Source of the DNA: Dermabacter sp. p3-SID358
Lineage (GTDB): Bacteria; Actinomycetota; Actinomycetes; Actinomycetales; Dermabacteraceae
Direction: 5' to 3'
Assembly (NCBI RefSeq): GCF_025147465.1
Contig: NZ_JALXOZ010000019.1
Location: forward strand, 1 to 44,684
DNA length: 44,684 nucleotides
A model generated the notes under the pieces. It did not search any database, was not told the DNA's origin, and worked only from the letters and a program-made list of their open reading frames with translations. Positions 1 to 6,027 of this stretch are shown one piece after another. Numbering within the stretch: position 1 is the first letter of the stretch; every line of letters starts with the position of its first letter. A program made the translations under genes and the position numbers.

Positions 1-304
1 GGCGGGGCAGTTTTGTTTCTGCGGTGACGTGGGTCGGGGCATCGATGCTGGTGTGTGCGAGGACGCTGGCGGTGGTCTGCTCGGGGGTATGGGTGGCGTT
101 CTCTTCGTCGTCGATGGTGATGCGGGTGAACAGGGCGCGGTTGAGGATGCGTCGTTCGGCTGGTTCGCGCTTGTTGTAGAGCTCGTCGAGGTCGACCAGG
201 AGTTCGGCGAGCTGGTCCAAGCCTGTTCGGGCCTCGGCGTAGGTGTCGGTGAGGTTGTCGAGCCGGGTGGTGATCTGGTCGAGACTGGAGCGGATGCGGT
301 TTTG
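1..304 (-). pseudogene. C-terminal fragment of a large serine recombinase (runs off the left edge)
   Basis: The minus strand is open from 304 to the window edge and reads as the helical, coiled-coil C-terminal part of a large serine recombinase, a site-specific integrase or transposase of the resolvase superfamily. The stretch RLDNLTDTYAEARTGLDQL is followed by a segment containing AERRILNRALFTRITID, a pattern typical of the end of these proteins. There is no catalytic N-terminal domain. Immediately upstream is a TGA (305-307), and the sequence beyond it belongs to a transporter, so the recombinase was cut by a rearrangement at about 300-305. Whether the 3' end is intact cannot be seen. It is most likely a relic of the element that brought in this island. 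Confidence 0.6.
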
Positions 305-1220
305 TCAAAGCACAGGTTCCAGGCTGCGCTTGCCCTAGAGGTAGTCGCCGTGGTGCCTGCCTGGTTCATCAGGATCGTCAGCGCAATGGTTTGTGTGACT
401 CCTGAAGTGATCCCAACGACGATGCCGAATGCAAGTTCCTGCCACGGCGCAGCGAAGGAAGCGAATCCGGCAGCTGCAACGACGAGCAGGGCGAGCGCGG
501 GCCCCTATATGAAATGGCGCCCATATGTTCGTGGCCAATCCTCCGGTAAGGCGGCCGCGTGCGAGAGAGACTTGGATTCCCAAGGTCGTCAGGACGAGTA
601 GCCAGATAGGTAGGTCCTTCAGCTGGAGGATAGGCTGGTTAGCGCCGAGGCATACACTGTGACGGCAAGAAGGTGCCCACTGAGCGCAACGAGGGTCGTC
701 CCGCTTTGGAAATCATGTTTTGTTGACTCGTTGTCCTCGCTCGGGTGACGCCGCCGGTGGTCTCTGGCGCAGTCCGCGTCGACACCGTGACAAGGACGGA
801 CCCGAACGCAAGTATGCCGCCTGCGAGAGCGGTGACGTAGACGCCGACTGTCTGGGCGAGCCATAGGCCAATGGGTGCACCAACCGCTCCGCCAATTGCC
901 GCTCCGAAGCCGTACAAACCGAGTGCCTTCCCCAGTAGTTCCGGTATGGCGGTCTCTTTGGTCCAAGCAGAACTGGTTACGACGAAGACGCCAAACCCAA
1001 GATCAAGCAGCGCCGTTCCTGGCCAATGCCCAGCCGCGGGCAAGGTAAAGCTCCCTGCGCCCATCGCTGCAAGCGCCGCTGTGACCATCTACCGTCGCGT
1101 CGAGACATACTGACTGAGAAGTAGCACGAACGGTTGTACGGCAACGACGATAAGCATGACGATCCCTACGCGCAGCCCGGCGCTGGGAGTGCTGGCTGAG
1201 AGGCTTGTGGGAGCGCTGGT
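305..1220 (-). pseudogene. Decayed MFS-type drug/sugar efflux permease
   Basis: Pieces of a major facilitator superfamily transporter can be read in order on the minus strand, but in different frames. An N-terminal helix (VGIVMLIVVAVQPFVLLLSQ) ends in an in-frame TAG at 1089-1091. The same frame then continues with helices rich in Gly/Ala (for example GKALGLYGFGAAIGGAVGAP) to about 715. A shifted frame carries TLVALSGHLLAVTVYA, another carries LPIWLLVLTTLGIQVSLA, and a last one carries a helix ending GITSGVTQTIALTILMNQAG. That makes one stop and at least two frameshifts. The 3' end is fused to the recombinase fragment, so the last helices are missing. It is non-functional as read. The original substrate cannot be inferred. 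Confidence 0.6.
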
Positions 1221-1245
1221 TTAGAGGATATAGAAGGAAGCGAAA

Positions 1246-1282
1246 GCTCCTCCCGCCGCGGCGGCGACACGACGGGAGGAGC
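1246..1282 (-). terminator. Rho-independent terminator of the SMR operon
   Basis: A perfect 10-bp inverted repeat, GCTCCTCCCG and CGGGAGGAGC (1246-1255 and 1273-1282), lies 16 bases past the stop of the last SMR gene. In the minus-strand direction it is followed by a pyrimidine-rich CTTTCGCTTCC tract. Position and structure fit the end of the marR-dsbA-deaminase-SMR-SMR transcript. Confidence 0.6.
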
Positions 1283-1297
1283 GCATCAGATGCGTGG

Positions 1298-1711
1298 TCA
1301 CGGCTCGGCGTGGGTCGCTGCGTCAGTATCGGTCTTAAGCTTTGTGCTGTCGGCAAGTTTGAGCCACACGACTCCGGCGATGATGACTGCGAGCCAGATG
1401 GCCTTGGTGGTAGTGAAGGTCTCTTCGAAGAAGACGGGCCCGAGAACGGCTGATCCGACGGCTCCGATTCCAGCCCACACGGCGTAGCCGATGCCAACAT
1501 CGATGCGCTTGAGTGCAACGCTGAGGAAAAACAGCGTGCACAGGAAGAAGACGAGCGCGACGAGAGACCACGTCAGGTTGGTGAAGCCCTGGCTGCCATT
1601 GACGCTGAGGGCGTAGCCGACCTCGAAAGCACCTGCGAGCAGGAGCGCGGCCCAGGGCCCGGCGTTGCTGGTTTCCACGTTGGTGGCGGTGTCGGTGCTG
1701 GTGGTAGTCAT
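1298..1711 (-). CDS. Small multidrug resistance (SMR) family efflux protein, subunit 2
   Basis: This is a 137-residue inner-membrane protein with four predicted helices, of the SMR/DMT fold that exports small cations by proton antiport. Helix 1 has the essential glutamate (E30, in AGAFEVGYAL). GIGYAVWAGIGAVGSAVLG in helix 3 and GVVWLKLA in helix 4 are SMR signatures and look closer to the SugE/Gdx branch than to EmrE. About 17 polar residues precede helix 1 and a charged tail follows helix 4, both longer than usual (typical length about 105-110). It lies 30 bases downstream of a second SMR gene. Such tandem pairs usually form obligate heterodimers (EbrAB, YkkCD), so I infer a paired pump. The substrate is unknown; guanidinium or quaternary ammonium compounds are candidates. 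Confidence 0.88.
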   Translation of the reverse strand: MTTTSTDTATNVETSNAGPWAALLLAGAFEVGYALSVNGSQGFTNLTWSLVALVFFLCTLFFLSVALKRIDVGIGYAVWAGIGAVGSAVLGPVFFEETFTTTKAIWLAVIIAGVVWLKLADSTKLKTDTDAATHAEP

Positions 1712-1741
1712 GACGGATTTCCTTTCCTGTGGTTGGGTGAC

Positions 1742-2062
1742 TTAGGCGGTGTCGGCGAGGTTGAGGCCGACGACGCCGACGATGACGATCGCGATGCCGA
1801 GGAGCTTTTTCCAGGTGAGTCGCTGGTTGAGGAAGAGGGCACCGACGATGACGATTCCGACCCCGGCGAGGGAGGTCCAAAGGGCATAGCCGACGCCGAC
1901 GTCGAAGGTGAGCAGGGCGAGGCTGAGGAAGAAGGTGGCGATGGCGCCGCTGATCAAGGTCGCGATCGTCCAGGGGACATTGCGGAAGCCCTGGGCCTTT
2001 CCGGCCGCGATGCCGACCGTGACTTCGAAGACGACGGCGATTGCTAAGTAGAGCCACTGCAT
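1742..2062 (-). CDS. Small multidrug resistance (SMR) family efflux protein, subunit 1
   Basis: This is a 106-residue, four-helix SMR protein of standard length. The catalytic glutamate is E13 (AIAVVFEVTVG), helix 3 has GVGYALWTSLAGVGIVIVG, and helix 4 ends GVVGLNLAD. The ATG at 2062 is preceded on the minus strand by AGAAAGGA at a good distance. The same frame stays open upstream through the deaminase gene, but that extension has no SMR similarity and overlaps a real gene, so the short form is correct. It lies 22 bases after the deaminase stop and 30 bases before the second SMR gene. It is probably one half of a heterodimeric proton-coupled efflux pump controlled by the upstream MarR protein. 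Confidence 0.88.
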   Translation of the reverse strand: MQWLYLAIAVVFEVTVGIAAGKAQGFRNVPWTIATLISGAIATFFLSLALLTFDVGVGYALWTSLAGVGIVIVGALFLNQRLTWKKLLGIAIVIVGVVGLNLADTA

Positions 2063-2084
2063 GGCAAGGGTCCTTTCTGTTGGG

Positions 2085-2552
2085 TCAGATGCTGTGGAGA
2101 GACAGGAAGCGGGTAAAAGGTTCGGTGTCACCGGGAGCTCGCAGCGGGCGCATGTGGGCGTCGCGGATCGTGTCGGTGATGCCGAACGCTGGATAGCTGT
2201 TGCGGTAGTCGAAGCCGAGTGCCGCGACCTCGTCGCGGGTGACGGCCACCCGAATGTCGGTGATGCCGGCGTCGAGGGCGTATCGGTAGCACATGCCGCA
2301 CGGCTCACCGGTGGCCAAGAGGGTCGCGCCGCGAAGATGAGAGCGCCCAGAGGCGGTGAGGGCGTCACGGATAGCCACGATCTCTGCGTGAGCCGTTGGA
2401 TCGCCCGTTTCGTGGACGCGGTTGACGCCAAACTCCGAGATCACCCGGTCGCCGTCAACCACCACTCCCACGAACGGAATGCCACCACTCTCGACATGGG
2501 CCAGCGCCGCGGCGACCGCCTGGGTCAGCACATCCTCCAGGAAGTCAGCCAT
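2085..2552 (-). CDS. Zinc-dependent nucleoside/base deaminase (CDA fold)
   Basis: This 155-residue protein belongs to the cytidine/guanine/tRNA-adenosine deaminase superfamily. It shows both zinc motifs: H55-A-E57, where the Glu is the proton shuttle, and P84-C-G-M-C88. The segment after the second motif, RYALDAGITDIRVAVTR followed by GFDYRNSYPAFG, resembles guanine-deaminase-like members more than TadA, but the substrate cannot be fixed from sequence. Its start overlaps the end of the FrnE-like gene by 8 bases, so the two are translationally coupled. A deaminase between an oxidoreductase and an SMR pump suggests the operon handles a toxic nitrogenous compound by conversion and export. That is inference. 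Confidence 0.85.
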   Translation of the reverse strand: MADFLEDVLTQAVAAALAHVESGGIPFVGVVVDGDRVISEFGVNRVHETGDPTAHAEIVAIRDALTASGRSHLRGATLLATGEPCGMCYRYALDAGITDIRVAVTRDEVAALGFDYRNSYPAFGITDTIRDAHMRPLRAPGDTEPFTRFLSLHSI

Positions 2553-3159
2553 CCGAGCCCCCGGAGGTACTCACGGCGTCGACGGCCTTCTTCAGTCTGG
2601 TCGCGCTCGGGACGCCTTGGAGAAGGGTGCCGTTGATCACGATGCCGGGCACCGCAGTTACGCCGACGGTCTCGGTGGCATGAGCCAGGTCGGCGCGATG
2701 CTGTCGTAGCCGCTCCGGGCTGCTCATGGCTTTGCGGACCGAAGCGGCGTCCATGCCCAGGGTTTCGGCGATGTCGACGATCACGTCCTCGTCACCGATG
2801 TCGCGATCGTCCTGGAAGAAGGCCGCGAACATGGCCCGCGAGTAGTCCTCAGCAAGGCCTTGCTCCTGCGCAAGCTGCAGCACAAGGAACGCTTTCTCCG
2901 TACGAGGCTGCGGCGAGACACTGGGCAGTCGCACCGGGACCCCGACGCGCTCGGCCATCGGGTAGACAGCATCGCGCCACACGCGGGGCAAGTAGTCATC
3001 CTCTGGGCGCAGCGTGGGGACCGGGTCAGGGCGCAACTCGAACGGTCGCACCCGGACCCGCACGTCGCGGTCACGCTTCAGTTCCTCGATGGCAGGTTCG
3101 ACCAGGAAACAGAATGGGCAGACATAGTCGACGTACACATCAATGGTGGGTGTAGACAC
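2545..3159 (-). CDS. DsbA-family oxidoreductase, FrnE-like
   Basis: This is a 204-residue cytoplasmic thioredoxin-fold protein with the redox motif C14-P-F-C17 directly after the first strand (IDVYVDYVCPFC). It has the long helical insertion of the FrnE/DsbA2 branch and the cis-proline loop GVTAVPGIVING near residue 170. There is no signal peptide, so it acts inside the cell. FrnE proteins are thiol isomerases linked to oxidative stress tolerance or to polyketide biosynthesis; 2-hydroxychromene-2-carboxylate isomerases share the fold. The ATG at 3159 follows an AGGAGAG Shine-Dalgarno. A palindrome at 3174-3187 lies just upstream and may be the operator for the gene set that starts here. Confidence 0.88.
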   Translation of the reverse strand: MSTPTIDVYVDYVCPFCFLVEPAIEELKRDRDVRVRVRPFELRPDPVPTLRPEDDYLPRVWRDAVYPMAERVGVPVRLPSVSPQPRTEKAFLVLQLAQEQGLAEDYSRAMFAAFFQDDRDIGDEDVIVDIAETLGMDAASVRKAMSSPERLRQHRADLAHATETVGVTAVPGIVINGTLLQGVPSATRLKKAVDAVSTSGGSDG

Positions 3160-3173
3160 AAATCTCTCCTAGC

Positions 3174-3187
3174 TGTATGTGCATACA
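3174..3187 (-). promoter_or_regulatory. Palindromic operator upstream of the dsbA-deaminase-SMR genes
   Basis: TGTATG-TG-CATACA is a perfect 6+6 inverted repeat 14 bases upstream of the FrnE-like start codon. Its centre shares the sequence ATGCACA (minus strand) with the element upstream of marR. Size, symmetry and position are those of a MarR-family binding site, so autoregulated control by the neighbouring MarR protein is likely. Confidence 0.5.
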
Positions 3188-3230
3188 TATAAGTCGGTGG
3201 GGGCTGGGTTCGCTCGGGTAGGGGTTTGGG

Positions 3231-3656
3231 TCAGGAAGGGAAGCTGGTGATCGCGTTGAAGGCGCGGCTTCTCTCGGCGTCGGTGGCAACAGTGCTGGCG
3301 AGCAGCGCCCTGAGGCGTTCGTTATAGGTTTCGGTCAGGTCGCGTACGAGTGCAAGGCCAGGCTCGGTGAGGACCGCATAAATGCCGCGACCATCGTTGG
3401 GGCAGGTGTCGCGCACGGCGAACCCCTTGGCTTCGAGGCGTGCTACAAGCCTGGTGGTGGAACTCTGGTTGAGCCCGACCTGTGTGGCCAGTTCGGTGAT
3501 CCGCAGTTCGCGATCTGGCGCCTCGCTGAGAAGCGTCAGAGCGCGATAGTCGGTCAGTCCCAGTCCGTGACGCTGTGACAGCCACTTGTTGAGCGTGGCC
3601 TCGATCTCGTCAACGGTTGTGACAACTGTGGTCCACGAAGCACCTGGCTCCTGCAC
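3231..3656 (-). CDS. MarR-family transcriptional regulator
   Basis: This is a 141-residue dimeric winged-helix repressor. The DNA-binding part is clear: LRITELATQVGLNQSSTTRLVARLEAKGFAVRD is helix-turn-helix, recognition helix and start of the wing, with the wing segment NDGRGIYAVLTEPG after it. The start is GTG at 3656, supported by GGAGGGGG about 8 bases upstream. It lies directly upstream of the FrnE-like gene in the same direction, with a 71-base gap holding a palindrome. MarR proteins usually repress adjacent efflux or detoxification genes until a phenolic or oxidant ligand binds. Here the presumed targets are this operon and marR itself. Confidence 0.92.
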   Translation of the reverse strand: MQEPGASWTTVVTTVDEIEATLNKWLSQRHGLGLTDYRALTLLSEAPDRELRITELATQVGLNQSSTTRLVARLEAKGFAVRDTCPNDGRGIYAVLTEPGLALVRDLTETYNERLRALLASTVATDAERSRAFNAITSFPS

Positions 3657-3683
3657 TGTCTCACCCCCTCCGGTGATCTACAT

Positions 3684-3703
3684 TCCTGTGCATGCATCTA
3701 TGT
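3684..3703 (-). promoter_or_regulatory. Putative operator/promoter element of marR
   Basis: An element around the palindrome TGCATGCA (3689-3696) lies about 30 bases upstream of the marR GTG. On the minus strand it reads AGATGCATGCACAGGAA and shares ATGCACA with the palindrome before the FrnE-like gene. This suggests that the same repressor binds both sites. Confidence 0.4.
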
Positions 3704-3808
3704 TAGGCGGTGTCTCGCGCCGCGTCAACAGGCTCTAAAGGTGTTGGGGCGTGGTGTGGTCGAACGTGGCGCTTTCGCCTCTTCGCGTCCCCAGGGGCGG
3801 TCAGCCCG

Positions 3809-3839
3809 GAGGCACGCGTGCCGTGGGCACCCGTGCCTC
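3809..3839 (-). terminator. GC-rich hairpin past the dprA-like gene
   Basis: GAGGCACG (3809-3816) and CGTGCCTC (3832-3839) form an 8-bp stem. A nested 12-base palindrome, GGCACGCGTGCC, lies at 3811-3822. It lies 54 bases past the stop of the truncated dprA-like gene and has no T-run, so terminator function is uncertain. The rest of 3704-3892 shows nothing I can assign. Confidence 0.3.
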
Positions 3840-3892
3840 ATTTGGTTACGCCACCATTACTGGTGTGAGGGTCCCGGTCCGGCCCAGGGACT

Positions 3893-4588
3893 TCATGTCT
3901 GTGGCAGGAGTGTGCAGGGTGCGGCCGGCACCGAGCCAGGCGGCACCTCACTGACCAGCAGACCGACATCCGCGATCCGATCAAGCAGTTCCCGGTGATC
4001 GGCCGGGTAGGGGCGGTCGACCCCATTGGCGAGTACCGCGATCGTGTCTCCACCAGACGCCAGCGCTGCCCGGTGAGCTGCACCCTCGACCCCGTACTCT
4101 CCACCCGCCACCACGACCCGCTCACCGCGCGAGAGGTCGCCAGCGAGCTCGCCGGCGACATGCTCGCCATACCCCGTCGCGGCCCGAGCACCCGTGACCG
4201 TCACCAGATCCGCGGTCGGCCGGGCCAGGAACGACGTCGCACCGCGCGCCCACAACACATACGGGACCCGGTCGCCCAGATCGTTCAGCGCCTGCGGCCA
4301 GTGCGCATCACCCGGAATCACCGTCACGATCCCGGACTGTTCGATGCCCCGGATCCGCTCGGCCAGATCCTCGAGTCGGTGCGGCAGCCCGAGGCGATCG
4401 CGCCAGACATGCGCGTCCACACGATTCAGCCCCGGCACCGCGCCGTCGTCTCCGAGCAGGCGGATCGTTTCGATTCCGCCTTCGCGGGCAATAACGCGTC
4501 CGGTGATGGCGTCGTCGGGTTCGGATAGGATCGACAACAGCATCCGCGCGCGGCGTTCATCAGGTGCCAGGTCAGCGATACCGGCCAT
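3893..4588 (-). CDS. DprA-like DNA-processing protein, truncated at the C-terminus
   Basis: This is a 231-residue protein of the DprA/Smf family, which load RecA on incoming single-stranded DNA. It has an N-terminal helical region, then the Rossmann-like core: VTVTGARAATGYGEHVAGEL (GxRxxxxYG motif), VVVAGGEYGVEGAAHRAAL and TIAVLANGVDRPYP, up to LLVSEVPPGSVP. Normal members continue from this point with the conserved RNRLIA segment and more (about 290-380 residues in all). Here the frame diverges into AAPCTLLPQT and stops. The start at 4588 follows AAGGAGG; an upstream in-frame ATG at 4639 lacks such support. DprA homologues with a downstream small membrane protein occur on actinobacterial plasmids and islands. 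Loss of the tail may make this one inactive. Confidence 0.7.
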   Translation of the reverse strand: MAGIADLAPDERRARMLLSILSEPDDAITGRVIAREGGIETIRLLGDDGAVPGLNRVDAHVWRDRLGLPHRLEDLAERIRGIEQSGIVTVIPGDAHWPQALNDLGDRVPYVLWARGATSFLARPTADLVTVTGARAATGYGEHVAGELAGDLSRGERVVVAGGEYGVEGAAHRAALASGGDTIAVLANGVDRPYPADHRELLDRIADVGLLVSEVPPGSVPAAPCTLLPQT

Positions 4589-4657
4589 GACGTGGCCTCC
4601 TTCTCGGTCAGATGACGCCGAGAAGGTGCACAGCAGCACACGCGCAACGCGTCGAGG

Positions 4658-5001
4658 TCAGGCAGCCGCGGGCACAGAGCGGCGAGTCATGCGGCGCTCG
4701 CGCCATTCGGTGGCGCGTGCCCTTAGCAGCAGGACGATGCTGACCGGGCCCATGACCGCGAACTTCATCGCGTTCCAGATGCACAACACCACCAGCACGT
4801 GCAGCCAGCCCGGTGTGCCGTCCTCGATCACCATCATCAGCAAGCTCGCGACATACAGGTAGGGGAGGACCAGCAGCATCGCCGGCACGCCCCACTTCAG
4901 CCCACGGCGCGTACGGATCGCGTCGAGCCGGATGTTGGTGGGCATGTATCGGCGCAGGAAGTAGCGGGTGTAGACGCTGCGATCCAGATCAGGCGGAACA
5001 T
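4658..5001 (-). pseudogene. Small membrane protein, apparently frameshifted near its start
   Basis: The frame from the ATG at 4945 encodes a 95-residue protein: MPTNIRLDAIRTRRGLKWG, two hydrophobic segments (PAMLLVLPYLYVASLLMMVI and LHVLVVLCIWNAMKFAVMGP) and a basic tail. No Shine-Dalgarno precedes 4945. An ATG at 5001 with a strong GAGGAGAGGA upstream starts MFRLIWIA in a different frame. Dropping one base would join it to SVYTRYFLRRYMPTN, which reads naturally into the body of the protein. I infer a one-base frameshift (mutation or sequencing error) within about the first ten codons. The function is not known; similar small proteins are often named sulfate permease without proof. It lies 69 bases upstream of the dprA-like gene in the same direction. 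Confidence 0.5.
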
Positions 5002-5340
5002 GAGCACAGTCCTCTCCTCGTCTCCGGCGACAAGGAATCAAGAAGGACCGCTCGGCCGAAGCCAGCTGGTCACCCCACCACGTCCGGCGGTAGGTCGCGC
5101 AGGTAGAGGTCGCCACTCCCACGATACCTCCGCTGTCATGGGAACGGAAGCAGTTGCTCGCGGGGCATCCACCGACTTCAGCGACTCGACGTGCTCGGGC
5201 CCAAGCCCGGGTGACCAGCGGCGTGGTCCGCGATGGCTCTGATGACGGCTCGACTCCCCGAAATGGGCGTGGGGGAGCCAACGCGCGCGATACACTCGCG
5301 TAAGAGGGTAGTGCTGTCTGCGAAGGGAACACCGATTGCG
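5002..5340. other. No gene supported in this stretch
   Basis: Open frames on either strand here have no recognisable domain. The sequence probably holds the promoters of the divergent minus-strand membrane gene and the plus-strand cassette. A TACACT hexamer at 5291-5296 could be the -10 box of the latter, but no convincing -35 box is visible. Confidence 0.3.
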
Positions 5341-6027
5341 ATGAGCCAGAGCGGTGGCGACTTGTCAGTCCGTCCTGCGCCGAGTGTGATGCAACATGCC
5401 ATCCGGCTGTTGGTGCTACTTGACGGGTGCGGCGAGGATGTTGCCCAAGGTGACCCAGAGGATTGTGTTGCCGTCATCCGGGCCGAGATGCGGCTCCAAG
5501 CTCTCGACTTCTGGCTCAGAAACCCTGACTACCTTGCCGACGAGCTCCTCACGATGGTCAAGGCTGACGAGTCACTCTCCGATGAGTACCTGCCGGTCAT
5601 CGAGGACCTCCTCGACAGCCCTGAGCCGGACCTGCACTGGTACCCGATGCCCCGGTGGCATCATGGCGCATACGAAGCAATCGACGATGCCTTTTCTGTC
5701 CTCTCTGCATACGGCCTCGCCCAAGTGCGACGCAAGGGCGGCATCACGAAGACTGCCCGCAGTCAGTTCTTCCTAACGTCTGCCGGCCGTGCCGCTGTCG
5801 ATGGTCTGCGAAGAGAGAAGGTGCTGTCCTGGTACACCAACCAGGTCAAGCTCGTCGCGCTCGTTGCTGGATCTGACGTCGGTAGCAAGCTAAAGCAGCG
5901 TCAGTACCAACAAGCCGAATATGCGCGAACCAAACTCGGCACGAACATCGCGCCGATTCACGATGGCGTACGCGAACGCTTGAACGAGGTGAAGGCCGTG
6001 GCAACGCGTGTGGAAGGAGTGGCATGA
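5341..6027 (+). CDS. First gene of putative defence cassette; small accessory (middle) component
   Basis: This is a 228-residue soluble protein with no signal peptide or membrane segment. The segment RAEMRLQALDFWLRNPDYLADELL resembles what I recall of the middle components that accompany ABC/SMC-type ATPases in three-part conflict systems. It is followed by a predicted winged-helix-like region (AYGLAQVRRKGG, then FFLTSAGRAAVDGL) and a helical C-terminus. The ATG at 5341 is preferred because the longer readings reach into unsupported sequence, but the Shine-Dalgarno (AAGGGA) is distant. The stop overlaps the start of the ATPase gene by 4 bases (ATGA), so the two are made together. The role, as an adaptor between ATPase and nuclease, is inferred from layout. 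I do not recognise a named family with certainty. Confidence 0.72.
   Translation: MSQSGGDLSVRPAPSVMQHAIRLLVLLDGCGEDVAQGDPEDCVAVIRAEMRLQALDFWLRNPDYLADELLTMVKADESLSDEYLPVIEDLLDSPEPDLHWYPMPRWHHGAYEAIDDAFSVLSAYGLAQVRRKGGITKTARSQFFLTSAGRAAVDGLRREKVLSWYTNQVKLVALVAGSDVGSKLKQRQYQQAEYARTKLGTNIAPIHDGVRERLNEVKAVATRVEGVA

Noticed and set aside
29..601. A 190-codon plus-strand open frame at the left edge
   Set aside because: It is antisense to the recombinase fragment and MFS remnant, which have recognisable motifs; its own translation is low-complexity Gly/Val with no domain.
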